This document shows, in pieces, positions 22,854 to 31,648 of a stretch of DNA of 64,000 bases. The stretch comes from Cyanobium sp. N.Huapi 1H5 (GTDB lineage Bacteria > Cyanobacteriota > Cyanobacteriia > PCC-6307 > Cyanobiaceae), in contig NZ_JAGQBH010000006.1 in NCBI RefSeq assembly GCF_024345535.1, positions 62,001 through 126,000 on the forward strand, read 5' to 3'. The notes below the pieces were generated by a model, which ran no database searches, was not told where the DNA came from, and was given only the letters and a program-made list of their open reading frames with translations. The stretch's first letter is position 1; every line of letters begins with the position of its first letter. Both the position numbers and the translations under genes were made by a program.

Positions 22854-22859
22854 TAAGAT
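22854..22859 (+). promoter_or_regulatory. candidate -10 element for ppa
   Basis: TAAGAT at 22854-22859 lies 24 bp before the ppa ATG at 22883, the expected place for initiation with a short leader. The upstream -35 region is GC-rich with no match. Confidence 0.45.
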
Positions 22860-22882
22860 GCCGCCGCAGAAAAGCCCCCACC

Positions 22883-23470
22883 ATGGCGAACATCGACCAC
22901 GCTCCCAGCCGCACCATGCTGAACCTGCTGCATGTGCTGCCGGCCTTCGCCGATGAGGCCGAGCTGCGGCTCAACGCCATCGTGGAGCTCAACTCCAACA
23001 CGATCAACAAGTACGAGCTGATCACCGAAACCGGCCATCTCAAGCTGGATCGGGTGGGCTATTCCTCCCTCGCCTACCCCTTCGCCTACGGCTGCATTCC
23101 CCGCACCTGGGACGAAGACGGCGATCCCCTCGACATCGAGATCGTCGGCGTCACCGAGCCCCTGGTGCCCGGCAGCCTGGTGGAGGCCCGCATCATCGGC
23201 ATCATGTGCTTCGACGATGGCGGCGAGGTGGACGACAAGGTGATCGCCGTCCTGGCCGACGACAAGCGCATGGACCACATCACCAGCTATACCCAGCTGG
23301 GTGAGCACTGGCTCAAGGAAACCCAGTACTACTGGGAGCACTACAAGGATCTGAAGAAGCCCGGCACCTGCAAGGTGAATGGATTCCATGACACCGGGGA
23401 GGCCGTTCGCATCATCAAGGAATGCGAAGATCGCTATCTTTCTGTCGTCGATCCCCGTCTGGTCGACTGA
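22883..23470 (+). CDS. ppa: Inorganic pyrophosphatase, family I
   Basis: 195 residues. The soluble Mg-dependent enzyme hydrolyses PPi to 2 Pi and pulls biosynthetic reactions forward. The signature 'DEDGDPLD' (77-84) supplies the metal-binding aspartates, and 'YPFAYGCIPRT' and 'DDKVIAV' are family markers. The length is slightly above the bacterial average of about 175, with a short C-terminal extension. The L,D-transpeptidase gene starts 51 bp later. Confidence 0.97.
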   Translation: MANIDHAPSRTMLNLLHVLPAFADEAELRLNAIVELNSNTINKYELITETGHLKLDRVGYSSLAYPFAYGCIPRTWDEDGDPLDIEIVGVTEPLVPGSLVEARIIGIMCFDDGGEVDDKVIAVLADDKRMDHITSYTQLGEHWLKETQYYWEHYKDLKKPGTCKVNGFHDTGEAVRIIKECEDRYLSVVDPRLVD

Positions 23471-23520
23471 CGTCCTTCCTCCGGCACCGCCGCCGCGGTC
23501 CCTCCGATCCCGTTCCGCCC

Positions 23521-24168
23521 ATGTCGCGCTCCCTGGTCCTGTCCGTGCTCCTGACCACCGGCTGGGGGGCCGCCATGGCGGGGGCCGCCGGGGCCGTCGA
23601 GGTGCCGGCGGTCACCAGCACTCCCACCGTGGCGCCGGCGGCCACGAGCGCTCCCACCGGCGTGGCTCCAGCCGCCCCAGGTGCGATTGCCCCCAGTGTG
23701 GTCGCACCCGGTGGGGCCGCCCCCGCCACCGCTGCGCCGGAACCGGCGAAGGCCGCCGTGACCAGCACCCGCGAGATCGTGCTGGAGCTGGGCAAGCGCA
23801 CGATCAGCCTGCGGGACAACGGCAAGGTGCTGGGCAGCTGGCCCGTGGCCATCGGCGATTCCCGTACCCCCACCCCCAAAGGGCGCTTCCTGGTGGAGAC
23901 CAAGGTGGTCAATCCCCAGTACCAGAGCACGGCCAGCGGCAAGATCAACCCCACCAAGGGCCCCAATGGCCCCCTCGGTGATCGCTGGATCGGCTTCAAG
24001 CGCAGCGGCCCCAACCAGTACGGCATCCACGGCACCCCCAGCGCCTGGGCCTGGACCGTCACCTCTCGCTCCGCCGTCACTAATGGCTGTGTCCGGATGC
24101 TCACCCCCCATGTCCGCGCCCTGTTCGACCAGGTGGAGGTGGGAACACCGGTGGTTGTCAAACCCTGA
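23521..24168 (+). CDS. L,D-transpeptidase (YkuD domain) with Pro/Ala-rich linker
   Basis: 215 residues from ATG 23521. A signal peptide (about 1-26) exports it; residues 27-80 are a low-complexity Ala/Pro/Thr linker; the YkuD domain occupies about 84-215. The catalytic residues are His170 in 'YGIHGT' and Cys190 with Arg192 in 'TNGCVRM'. It makes 3-3 peptidoglycan cross-links or attaches proteins to the wall. A repeat-like relic overlaps its last 14 bp in another frame, and a possible terminator lies at 24282. Confidence 0.92.
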   Translation: MSRSLVLSVLLTTGWGAAMAGAAGAVEVPAVTSTPTVAPAATSAPTGVAPAAPGAIAPSVVAPGGAAPATAAPEPAKAAVTSTREIVLELGKRTISLRDNGKVLGSWPVAIGDSRTPTPKGRFLVETKVVNPQYQSTASGKINPTKGPNGPLGDRWIGFKRSGPNQYGIHGTPSAWAWTVTSRSAVTNGCVRMLTPHVRALFDQVEVGTPVVVKP

Positions 24169-24274
24169 ACACCGAAGGGCGATTGCGGCGAATCCGGGAG
24201 CGACCGAAGAGATTCTGGAGATTGCCCAGGAAGGGTTTGATGTCTGGGTGCAAACACCTAATGTCTTGAAACTC
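24155..24274 (+). pseudogene. Possible relic of an LRV-type (leucine-rich variant) repeat
   Basis: In the frame starting TTG 24155 the translation contains 'SNPEHRRAIAANPGATEEIL' followed by 'EIAQEGFDVWVQTPN'. The NP...ANP...PN rhythm with conserved Ala/Leu is that of LRV repeats, which normally occur in long tandem arrays. Only about one and a half units remain, overlapping the end of the L,D-transpeptidase gene. Codons here are clearly more A/T-rich at third positions than neighbouring genes. It may be a gene remnant or a very short gene; chance similarity cannot be excluded. Confidence 0.3.
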
Positions 24275-24281
24275 GATCAAC

Positions 24282-24308
24282 AGCGGCACCCTCCAGAACC
24301 GCTTTTTT
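24282..24308 (+). terminator. Possible terminator after the L,D-transpeptidase gene
   Basis: AGCGG (24282-24286) pairs with CCGCT (24299-24303) around a 12-nt loop and is followed by a run of T. The stem is short, so termination strength is doubtful. It lies immediately before the small ORF at 24316. Confidence 0.4.
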
Positions 24309-24315
24309 CCCTCCC

Positions 24316-24486
24316 ATGTTCGATTCCACTCACGAACCCACCACCGACCAGCTCAACAGCACGTCGCTGAAATGGGGCAACGACGGTGAGCTCTCCGAAC
24401 TGGACCTGCAGCGGATTCTGGGCCTGCTCTCTCAGGCGGATCCCGTCGCCGAGGCCCTGATGGAGGGCCGTTCCGAAGCGGCCTGA
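24316..24486 (+). CDS. Small acidic protein, 56 residues, unknown
   Basis: ATG 24316 to TGA 24486. The N-terminus is polar, and the C-terminal half forms a plausible acidic helix ('[20 protein letters not shown]'). There is no signal or membrane segment. Third-position GC is high in the second half, as in real genes here. The last 55 bp overlap the 3' end of the convergent ClC gene. No family is recognised. Confidence 0.45.
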   Translation: MFDSTHEPTTDQLNSTSLKWGNDGELSELDLQRILGLLSQADPVAEALMEGRSEAA

Positions 24487-26471
24487 AAGCGTCGCGCCTG
24501 GGCCCTGGCCATGCCGTCGCGGCTGGCCATCCCCCGCAGCCGATCCACGGCCAGTCCCCCGGGGGGAAGTCCATGGGGCAGATGGTCCCCCGATCCCCCC
24601 TCCAGCTCGAAGACCGGCAGCTGCCGCAGGCCATTGGGCCTCAGCTGATCTTCAAGCCGATCCAGATGCACCCCGGCCGGCAGCCAGACCAGTTCGGTGC
24701 GCAGGCAATCCTCGAGGCGCAGCGGTTCCTGGCGACGGAGATCGGAGCCGAGACCGCGCTGCAGGTCGCCGATCGTCACCAGCCCCAGGGCCAGCCCGGC
24801 CCGCTCCACCAGCAGGCAATGGCCATGGCTTTCGATCAGTCGGGCCAGGGCCGCTGAGGCCGTCAGGGAGGCCGGCAGCACCAGGGGAGCCTCCGGTTCG
24901 AAGGCCTCCTCCACCGGGATGGCCGCCAGCTGGCTGCGGCGGCGCTCCTCCAGGGGGTCGGGCCCCATCAGGCCGGGATCCTGGATGCCCTGCCAGCGCT
25001 CCACCAGGGCGGCGCTGAGGCCGGCCGCCGCCATCAGGGGCAGCACGATGCGGATGTCACGGGTGAGCTCGAACAGCAGCAGCAGCGCCGTGAGCGGCGC
25101 CCGGGCGCTGCCGGCCAGCACGGCCGCCATGCCCACCATGGCGTAGGCGGGGGGTTCGGCCACCGGCAGATTCAGGCCGCCGCTGCCCAGGGCCTGGCCG
25201 TAGCAGCTCCCGAGCACGGCCCCCAGGAACAGGGAAGGGGCGAAGCCGCCCCCCACGAAGCCGGTGGCGTTGCTGACGGTGGTGGCCACCAGCTTCACGC
25301 CGATCAGGGCCACCAGGGTGAGCAGGGGGATGCCGCCATCCCGGCCCAGCAGGGCTTCGATCGTGTCGTAGCCGACGCCGAGCACCTGGGGGAACACCAG
25401 GGCCATGCCCCCGAGGGCCGCCCCTCCCAGGGCCGTGGGCAGGCCGGGGGGCAGCCGCCGCACCACCGCCTGGACCCGCTCGTGGCGGCCGGCGGCCAGC
25501 AGCCGGATCAGCAGCCAGGACATCAGGCTGGCCAGCAGGCCCAGCCCCAGATAGAGGGGCAGCTCCAGCGGTGAGCGCACCTCGTAGGCGGGCAGGCGCA
25601 GGATCGGCGTGTCACCCAGGCACAGCTGGGTGACGAGCGCCGAAGCCACCGCCGCCACCAGCACCGCCCGCAGGCTGGGACGTCCCGGGATGGCGCTGTA
25701 GCTGCCCTCGAAGGCGAAGAACACCCCTGCGATGGGGGCCTTGAATCCGGCCGCCAGGCCCGCCGCCACCCCGGCCCCCACCAGCGCCTTCTGGGCCTGG
25801 GGGGAAAGGCGGCCCCGCAGGGCCACCCAGAGGCCGATGTTGCCGCCGCCTTCCACGCTCGGACCCTCGGGCCCGAGCGAGGCGCCACTGCCCAGGCTGA
25901 GGGACGCGGCCACCAGCCGCAGCAGGGGCAGGCGCGGCTCACCCCCCTGGCGGCCGTCCGCGATCGCCATCAGGCTCGACAGACCCGGACCGATGCTGCC
26001 GGCGACATGGCGCAGCAGGCCCACCGCCAGACCGCCGAGGGTCGGCACCACCACCACGGGCCAGAGGGCCAGCCAGTCCGGCGGGGTGGGCAGGCTGATC
26101 GGCGGAGGCTCGGGGGGCGGGGGCGGGGCCGCCGCCAGCAGGCCGATGCCATCGAGCCCGAGCTGAAGCAGGGCCCGCAGGGGGGTGCCGCTGTCGGGCG
26201 CCAGCGGCGGCAGATCAATCGGCGGCAGGTCGGCGGGGGTGGCGGGCGAGGAGCGCCCGATCACCAGCAGGCCCTCGACGAAGGGGCCGAACAGAAAGTT
26301 GTTGATGAAGCCCAGCAGCTCGTGGAACGCCACCACCGCCAGGCCGGTCAGGGTGCCGACCAGGGCCGCCCAGGCCAGCAGGTTCCACTGGAAGGGGAGA
26401 CCCCGCAGGTCCGCCTCGGGCCCGGAGGCCCGGGGGGCCGGTGCCTCAGCTTTCGGGGCGGACGCTGGCAA
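24432..26471 (-). CDS. ClC-family chloride channel/transporter with C-terminal CBS domains
   Basis: 679 residues from TTG 26471, preceded by GGAGGAG and overlapping the hemC 3' end by 26 bp; no ATG/GTG fits the homologous N-terminus. Motifs include '[14 protein letters not shown]' (194-207) with gating Glu202, '[18 protein letters not shown]' and '[15 protein letters not shown]'. Ten or more membrane segments are followed by a soluble region of about 140 residues with two CBS-type units. A Pro-rich insertion of about 60 residues (about 72-135) lies between the first membrane helices. It conducts or exchanges anions; whether channel or H+/Cl- antiporter is not decided. Confidence 0.92.
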   Translation of the reverse strand: MPASAPKAEAPAPRASGPEADLRGLPFQWNLLAWAALVGTLTGLAVVAFHELLGFINNFLFGPFVEGLLVIGRSSPATPADLPPIDLPPLAPDSGTPLRALLQLGLDGIGLLAAAPPPPPEPPPISLPTPPDWLALWPVVVVPTLGGLAVGLLRHVAGSIGPGLSSLMAIADGRQGGEPRLPLLRLVAASLSLGSGASLGPEGPSVEGGGNIGLWVALRGRLSPQAQKALVGAGVAAGLAAGFKAPIAGVFFAFEGSYSAIPGRPSLRAVLVAAVASALVTQLCLGDTPILRLPAYEVRSPLELPLYLGLGLLASLMSWLLIRLLAAGRHERVQAVVRRLPPGLPTALGGAALGGMALVFPQVLGVGYDTIEALLGRDGGIPLLTLVALIGVKLVATTVSNATGFVGGGFAPSLFLGAVLGSCYGQALGSGGLNLPVAEPPAYAMVGMAAVLAGSARAPLTALLLLFELTRDIRIVLPLMAAAGLSAALVERWQGIQDPGLMGPDPLEERRRSQLAAIPVEEAFEPEAPLVLPASLTASAALARLIESHGHCLLVERAGLALGLVTIGDLQRGLGSDLRRQEPLRLEDCLRTELVWLPAGVHLDRLEDQLRPNGLRQLPVFELEGGSGDHLPHGLPPGGLAVDRLRGMASRDGMARAQARRFQAASERPSIRASATGSA

Positions 26472-27399
26472 AGATCTCCTCCAGGATCTCCCCGGCCCCC
26501 TGGGAGCGGAGGGTGCCCGCCAGGGCCACCCCGATCGCCTCGGGATCGGTGGCAGGTCCGCGGCAGCTCTCCCGCAACAGGCGCTGGCCGTCGATGCTGG
26601 CCACCATGCCGGTGAGCACGAGCTCGTCGCCCTCGAAGTGGGTGTTGACGCCGATGGGCACCTGGCAGCCGCCCTCAAGGCTGCGCAGGAAGGCCCGCTC
26701 GGCCAGGCAGCGGCGGGCGGTGGGCTGGTGTTCCAGCACGGCGATCGTCTCGAGCACGGCCGTGTCGCCGGCGCGGCATTCGATGCCCAGGGCCCCCTGG
26801 CCCACGGCATGGAGCGAAATCGAGGGATCGATCAGCTCGTGGATGCGCTCACCGAGGCCGAGGCGGGTGAGGCCGGCCGCCGCCAGGATCAGGCAGTCGT
26901 AGACGCCGGCGTCGAGCTTCTCCAGCCGGGTGATCACGTTGCCCCGCACGTCCTTGAACACCAGGTGGGGGTAGTGGTGACGCAGCTGGGCCAGGCGGCG
27001 CAGGGAGCTGGTGCCCACCACGCTGCCCTCGGGCAGGGTGGCCAGGGTGCGGTCCCGGTGCCGCTCATGCACCACCAGGGCATCGGCCGGATCCTCCCGC
27101 TCGGTGATGCAGCCCAGGATCAGGCCCTCCGGCAGGTTGGTGGGCAGGTCCTTGAGGCTGTGCACGGCGATGTCGGCCCGGTCGACCAGCATCTGGGCCT
27201 CCAGTTCCTTGGTGAACAGGCCCTTGTCGCCGATCTTGGCCAGGGCCACATCGAGAATCTTGTCCCCCTGGGTGGCCATCGCCTCGATCGTGATCGCCAG
27301 CCCGGGGTGGGCGCGGGAGAGCTCATCGCGCACCCAGTGGGTCTGGACCATGGCCAGCTGGCTGCGGCGGGAGGCGATGCGCAGGGTGGAGCTGGTCAT
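26446..27399 (-). CDS. hemC: Porphobilinogen deaminase (hydroxymethylbilane synthase)
   Basis: 317 residues from ATG 27399. It polymerises four porphobilinogens to hydroxymethylbilane, upstream of hemE in tetrapyrrole synthesis. The dipyrromethane cofactor is attached to Cys245 in '[10 protein letters not shown]'. 'VHSLKDLP' and 'GTSSLRR' are family signatures. Length is standard. The ClC gene overlaps its 3' end on the same strand, so the two are likely cotranscribed. Confidence 0.97.
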   Translation of the reverse strand: MTSSTLRIASRRSQLAMVQTHWVRDELSRAHPGLAITIEAMATQGDKILDVALAKIGDKGLFTKELEAQMLVDRADIAVHSLKDLPTNLPEGLILGCITEREDPADALVVHERHRDRTLATLPEGSVVGTSSLRRLAQLRHHYPHLVFKDVRGNVITRLEKLDAGVYDCLILAAAGLTRLGLGERIHELIDPSISLHAVGQGALGIECRAGDTAVLETIAVLEHQPTARRCLAERAFLRSLEGGCQVPIGVNTHFEGDELVLTGMVASIDGQRLLRESCRGPATDPEAIGVALAGTLRSQGAGEILEEIFASVRPES

Positions 27400-27506
27400 C
27401 GGCGGCTTCGGGCGGCAGCGACCGCTGCCAGGCAACAGCCGCCCAGCCTAGGCATCGGTCCGTCCCGCCCCCGATCCAGCGGACGGAACGTGATCAGCTG
27501 ATGGGA

Positions 27507-27908
27507 TCAGGCGAACAGGTCGAGCGGCAGGGGCCCCCAGGTGTCCTCGGCGTCCGGATCGGAAGCCGCGTGGCCGGTGATCAGGATCCCCGCGCCGAGT
27601 CCCTCCTCGCGGCGCAGATGGAACAGTCCCGTGCGCTGGTTGCCCTTCAGGAACACCGGACCGGGCTCCCCTTCGGCTGGGTCCCCCGGCTGCAGGGCCG
27701 ACCACCCCTGGGCCGCCTCCAGCTGGCGCAGGGCCGTCAGGGCCGCACCTGCCGAGGGGGCCATGATCCCGATCGTGAACCAGTCACAGGCCCCCAGCCG
27801 GGGGGCGAGTTCCCGGCGCAGCGTGGAGGCCGTCTCCCCATCGAGGCAAGGGGCGGTGCGCAGGCCCCGCAGACCGTTCAGGCCGGAGCTGGGCAGGTCG
27901 GTGGTCAA
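27507..27908 (-). CDS. DUF1824 family protein
   Basis: 133 residues from TTG 27908, which overlaps the PAP2 stop as TTGA; no other in-frame start fits. The core 'LRTAPCLDGETASTLRRELA', 'DWFTIGIMA', 'ALRQLEAA' and a C-terminal 'GAGILITGHAASDPDAEDTWGPLPLDLF' match this cyanobacterial family of unknown function. There is no signal or membrane segment. Translational coupling to PAP2 is inferred from the overlap. Confidence 0.75.
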   Translation of the reverse strand: MTTDLPSSGLNGLRGLRTAPCLDGETASTLRRELAPRLGACDWFTIGIMAPSAGAALTALRQLEAAQGWSALQPGDPAEGEPGPVFLKGNQRTGLFHLRREEGLGAGILITGHAASDPDAEDTWGPLPLDLFA

Positions 27909-28567
27909 GGGGATCGCCGTGGTCGAACCGTCCCACTCTGGAGGTCGGCGGGGGGCGGATCGCGCCAGAAGGCCAGGCACACCGTCAGCCAGGCCAGCCC
28001 GACGGCGGCGCCCGCCAGCAGATCCGTGGGCCAGTGGGCCCGCACGTAGAGGGTGCTGAGCCAGACCAGACCCACCAGCCCGCAGGCCACCGCCGCCAGG
28101 GTGCGCCGCAGGCGGGGATGGTGGGACCCCAGGATCACCACCATGGCGAAGTAGAAGGCCACGGCCCCGGCGGCATGGCCGCTGGGGAAGCTGTGGCCAT
28201 CGAGGGGCAGCAGGCTGCCCGGCGGGCGCTGGCGGCTGAACAAGGGCTTGAACACCAGATCCACCAGGATCAGGATGCCGCCGGTGGCCATCACCAGCAG
28301 GCGCAGGTCCTTCCACCAGCGCCGTCGCAGCAGGTGGATCAGCGCCATCGCCACCAGGACGGCGGTGAAGCCGACGCCGGTGGCCCGATACACCTGGGTC
28401 AGCACCCCGCCCACCAGGCCGTGGAAATGGTTGCCCAGCCAGTCCAGGACGGCCGCGTCCAGCAGGGCCAGGGGCCGGCCCGGGGCCACGGCCACGAACA
28501 ACCCCACCAGCACGATCAGGCAGCCGGGCAGCAGGATCCGGTCGCGGGGCAGCAGATGGAACCCCAT
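27905..28567 (-). CDS. PAP2-family membrane phosphatase
   Basis: 220 residues from ATG 28567, which overlaps the GT39 stop as TGATG. Six membrane segments are predicted. The phosphatase motifs are 'KPLFSRQRP' (Lys108 to Pro116 region), 'PSGH' (128-131) and a third box 'STLYVRAHWPTD' with His178 and Asp182. The third box normally begins Ser-Arg; here Arg is replaced by Thr172. Such enzymes dephosphorylate phosphatidate or polyprenyl diphosphate. Position directly after GT39 and GT2-GtrA genes suggests a polyprenyl-phosphate substrate. Confidence 0.85.
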   Translation of the reverse strand: MGFHLLPRDRILLPGCLIVLVGLFVAVAPGRPLALLDAAVLDWLGNHFHGLVGGVLTQVYRATGVGFTAVLVAMALIHLLRRRWWKDLRLLVMATGGILILVDLVFKPLFSRQRPPGSLLPLDGHSFPSGHAAGAVAFYFAMVVILGSHHPRLRRTLAAVACGLVGLVWLSTLYVRAHWPTDLLAGAAVGLAWLTVCLAFWRDPPPADLQSGTVRPRRSP

Positions 28568-30381
28568 CACGGCACCAGATGGTGGCGGGGCACCCGCCAG
28601 AGGGCCAGCTCCCCGGTGCGGGCCAGCCGCTCGATCCCCTGCGGGGGCAGGGCCAGGGCTTCGAGATCACGGCGATCGCCCACCAGGCGCACGGAGCGAG
28701 TGCCCGGCTCCAGGGCGAGGGCGGCAGGGCCCTGCAGGGCGAGCTGGTTGATGTGGTGGCGATCGGAAACGAAGACGGCCTCCGGCTCGCCGTAGAACAG
28801 CAGGCTGTAGCGCAAGGTGCCGACGATCAGCAGCGGCTCATCGGGCCTGGCGGCGGCCTGGGCGGCGCGGGCCATCTGGCGCAGGGGCACCTGACGCTCC
28901 CGGTCCAGCAGGGGAGCGAGCGGGGCGATCACCAGGCCGAGCACCGCCAGGAACCCGGCCAGACTCGGCACCCACAGCCAGTCGGTGGCCTGCGGCCGCA
29001 GCAGCAGCGCCAGCAGGGCCAGGGCCGTCAGCCCCAGACACAGCGAGAGCGCCAGGGGCAGCCCTGAGCGGGAGAGGGCGGCGCCGAACTCCGGATAGGC
29101 GGGATCCCCCGCCACCCAGCTAGGGGCCAGGGCGGCCGCCACCGCCATGGCGCCCAGCAGCAGCACCTCGAGGCCGGCGGCGATCCGCACCCCCGTCCGG
29201 CCCGGGGCTGTCCCCGCTGGAGTGGTCGCCTCCGGCAGGGGGCGCCACAGGAGCGCCACCAGCAGGCTCGCCGCCGGCAGGGCCGGCAGGATGTAGCCGG
29301 GCAGCTTGGTGGCGGCGGCGGAGAAGAAGGCCACCACCAGCACCAGCCAGAGCAGCAGGAACAGCCCCAGTTCCGCCGGGGCGCCGCCGTCGGCGGAAGG
29401 GCCGGCTGCTGCGGTCCGCCAACGGGAGGGCCGCCAGAAGCCCTGGGCCGCGATCGCCAGGGGCAGGAACAGCGACCAGGGCAGCACCAGCAGCACCAGC
29501 CAGGGCAGGTAGAACCAGGGGGGACCGGGGTGGTCGTAGAGCACCGTCGTGAAGCGCTGCAGGTTGCTGAACCCGAGGAAGCCACCGATGAAGTCGCCGC
29601 CGTTGGCGGCCGCCGCCGCCCCGTACCAGGGGGCGCTCACCCCGAGGAACAGGGCCACCATGGCCAGCAGGGGCCGCCAGCGCAGCCAGGCTCGCCAGTG
29701 GCCGGTCAACAACAGGAAGACCACCACCACCAGCCCCGGCAGCAACAGACCCACCGGGCCCTTGGCCAGCACGGCGATGCCCGCGAACAGCGCCATGGCC
29801 GCCCGGCCAAGGGGCGCCCGCCAGGGGTCGACCCGGTGGCGGTGGGCCAGCAGGAAGCCGAACAACGCCAGGCTGATGGCGCTGGAGAGAAACATGTCGG
29901 TGGTGGAGGTGCGTCCCCAGCCGATCCAGCCCGGGGTCGTGGCGATCACCCCGGCCGCCACCACAGCCCTGAGCAGTCTGGGCCGGCCCGCCTCACCCGC
30001 CGGGGACCAGGCCAGCATCAGGCCGAAGGCCGCCACCACCACGGCACTGGCGGCGAGGGCCACCGGCAGCCGGGCGGCCCATTCGCTGACCCCGAACAGC
30101 CGGAAGCTCAGCCCCACCATCCAGTAGCCCCAGACGGGGTAGTCGAAGAAGCGTTCGCCGTTCCACCAGGGGGTGACCCAGTCACCCCGCTCCAGCATCT
30201 GGTGGCCCACCTCGACGAACAGAGCCTCGGTCTTGTCCATCAGGCCGACGCTGCCCAGGCCCTGGAAGAAGGCCAGCCAGCAGATCAACAGCAGCCAGAG
30301 GCCGCTGAGCACCCAGACCATGTGCCGGTGGCTTCGGGCGCGGACACCTTCCGGCTGGGCCCCCCGGGCAGCAGACACCAT
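28567..30381 (-). CDS. Glycosyltransferase family 39 (ArnT/PMT-like) membrane protein
   Basis: 604 residues with about 11-12 membrane helices. The first periplasmic loop carries the acidic segment 'MDKTEALFVEVG' and 'WWNGERFFDYPVWGYW', typical of GT39 enzymes that use polyprenyl-phosphate sugars as donors. The C-terminal soluble part (about 500-604) lies in the periplasm. It would transfer a sugar to lipid, glycan or protein; the acceptor is unknown. It sits between a GT2-GtrA gene, the likely donor maker, and a PAP2 gene. Confidence 0.88.
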   Translation of the reverse strand: MVSAARGAQPEGVRARSHRHMVWVLSGLWLLLICWLAFFQGLGSVGLMDKTEALFVEVGHQMLERGDWVTPWWNGERFFDYPVWGYWMVGLSFRLFGVSEWAARLPVALAASAVVVAAFGLMLAWSPAGEAGRPRLLRAVVAAGVIATTPGWIGWGRTSTTDMFLSSAISLALFGFLLAHRHRVDPWRAPLGRAAMALFAGIAVLAKGPVGLLLPGLVVVVFLLLTGHWRAWLRWRPLLAMVALFLGVSAPWYGAAAAANGGDFIGGFLGFSNLQRFTTVLYDHPGPPWFYLPWLVLLVLPWSLFLPLAIAAQGFWRPSRWRTAAAGPSADGGAPAELGLFLLLWLVLVVAFFSAAATKLPGYILPALPAASLLVALLWRPLPEATTPAGTAPGRTGVRIAAGLEVLLLGAMAVAAALAPSWVAGDPAYPEFGAALSRSGLPLALSLCLGLTALALLALLLRPQATDWLWVPSLAGFLAVLGLVIAPLAPLLDRERQVPLRQMARAAQAAARPDEPLLIVGTLRYSLLFYGEPEAVFVSDRHHINQLALQGPAALALEPGTRSVRLVGDRRDLEALALPPQGIERLARTGELALWRVPRHHLVP

Positions 30382-30459
30382 GCTGGGTCGACGACGAGAT
30401 CAAGGGGAAGTTAAGGCCAGGGCCCGCCGACCTGTCCGCCGGCCCCGGGCTCGGCGGCA

Positions 30460-31569
30460 CTAGGGCGTGTTCCAGACGAAGCGGGAGGAAGCCGCGTACT
30501 TCCAGACGAAGTCGACGGCGATACCCGCCAGCAAGGCCAGCAGCGGCTGGGGGGTGACCTGGCGGTAGAACGCCGAGGACACCCCCACGTTGGCCGCCAT
30601 CCCCAGGGAGGTGACCAGCAGGAAACGGACCAGGCCGAACACCAGGGCGATGCCGCTGAGCTGCTGGAAGCGGAACGTCAGCACGTTGTTGATCAGGTAG
30701 TTGGAGCAGCCGGCGCTGACCACGGCCACCACCTGGGCCTGCTCGAAACTGAGGCCGAGCAGGTCCTGGCTGAGGGTGAACACCAGCAGGTGGATGCCGA
30801 TGCCCGTGCCCCCCACCAGGCCAAAACTGACGGCCCGCCGCGGCACCATGCGCAGCAGCAGGGTGTGCAGGATCGAGACCCCCAGATCCCAGATCACCGC
30901 GAGGTTCAGCTTCGATTCCCCGGCGCTGCGGGGCTGGAAACTCAGGGGCACCTCAGCCACCGCCAGATGGCCGTGGCTGAGGGCCAGCAGTTCGTAGAGA
31001 AACTTGAAACCGTTGACATCCACCTGCCGGACGTAGGGGAGGCAACGCTCGGGGCGCAGGGCGAAGAAACCGCTCATGTAGTCGGTCAGATGGCGGTAGC
31101 GGGGCAGGCTGAACCGGGCCACCGTGTTCGCCCAGGTGGAGTTCCGCTCCCTCCGCTCGCTCAGGCCCATGATGCTGGCCTGGGGATGGAAGCGGCTGCC
31201 GACCATGAGATCGCCGCCGCTCTCGATCAGGGCGGAGACGGCATGGGCCACCGCGGCGGGCTCGTGCTGGCCGTCGCTGTCCATGACCACCACCACATCG
31301 CCGGTGGCGTCCAGGATCCCTTCCTTGATGGCGCTGGAGAGACCGAAGCGGCCGACACGACGGATCAGGCGGACACAACCATGGCGGTGGGCCAGCATCC
31401 GCACCTTTTCCGATGTTCCATCGCTGGAATCATCATCAACGAACAGCAATTCGAGGTCGAAGCCGTCTCTGAGTGGCAGCAACTCCTCGACGATGGGCTC
31501 CACGTTGGAGCACTCGTTGAAGGTGGGCAGCACAACCGTCAGACGCAGGAGCTGATCCCGTGGCGTCAT
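30460..31569 (-). CDS. Polyprenyl-phosphate glycosyltransferase fused to GtrA domain
   Basis: 369 residues. The GT2 domain (about 8-235) has 'VVLPTFNE', 'FVDDDSSDGT' (43-52) and the DxD site Asp97-Ser-Asp99. A GtrA-like domain with four membrane helices follows (about 245-365). GT2 enzymes of the DPM1 type make polyprenyl-phosphate-mannose or -glucose at the inner face; GtrA is proposed to help flip the product. The pairing with GT39 downstream supports one lipid-linked sugar pathway. Confidence 0.9.
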   Translation of the reverse strand: MTPRDQLLRLTVVLPTFNECSNVEPIVEELLPLRDGFDLELLFVDDDSSDGTSEKVRMLAHRHGCVRLIRRVGRFGLSSAIKEGILDATGDVVVVMDSDGQHEPAAVAHAVSALIESGGDLMVGSRFHPQASIMGLSERRERNSTWANTVARFSLPRYRHLTDYMSGFFALRPERCLPYVRQVDVNGFKFLYELLALSHGHLAVAEVPLSFQPRSAGESKLNLAVIWDLGVSILHTLLLRMVPRRAVSFGLVGGTGIGIHLLVFTLSQDLLGLSFEQAQVVAVVSAGCSNYLINNVLTFRFQQLSGIALVFGLVRFLLVTSLGMAANVGVSSAFYRQVTPQPLLALLAGIAVDFVWKYAASSRFVWNTP

Positions 31570-31648
31570 CGGGGTTCAGGCGAACTGCCGAAGAAAATGA
31601 CCATGCACCCGCCCAACTGTTTGCTGATTCCCCGGCAGTGGAAGGACG

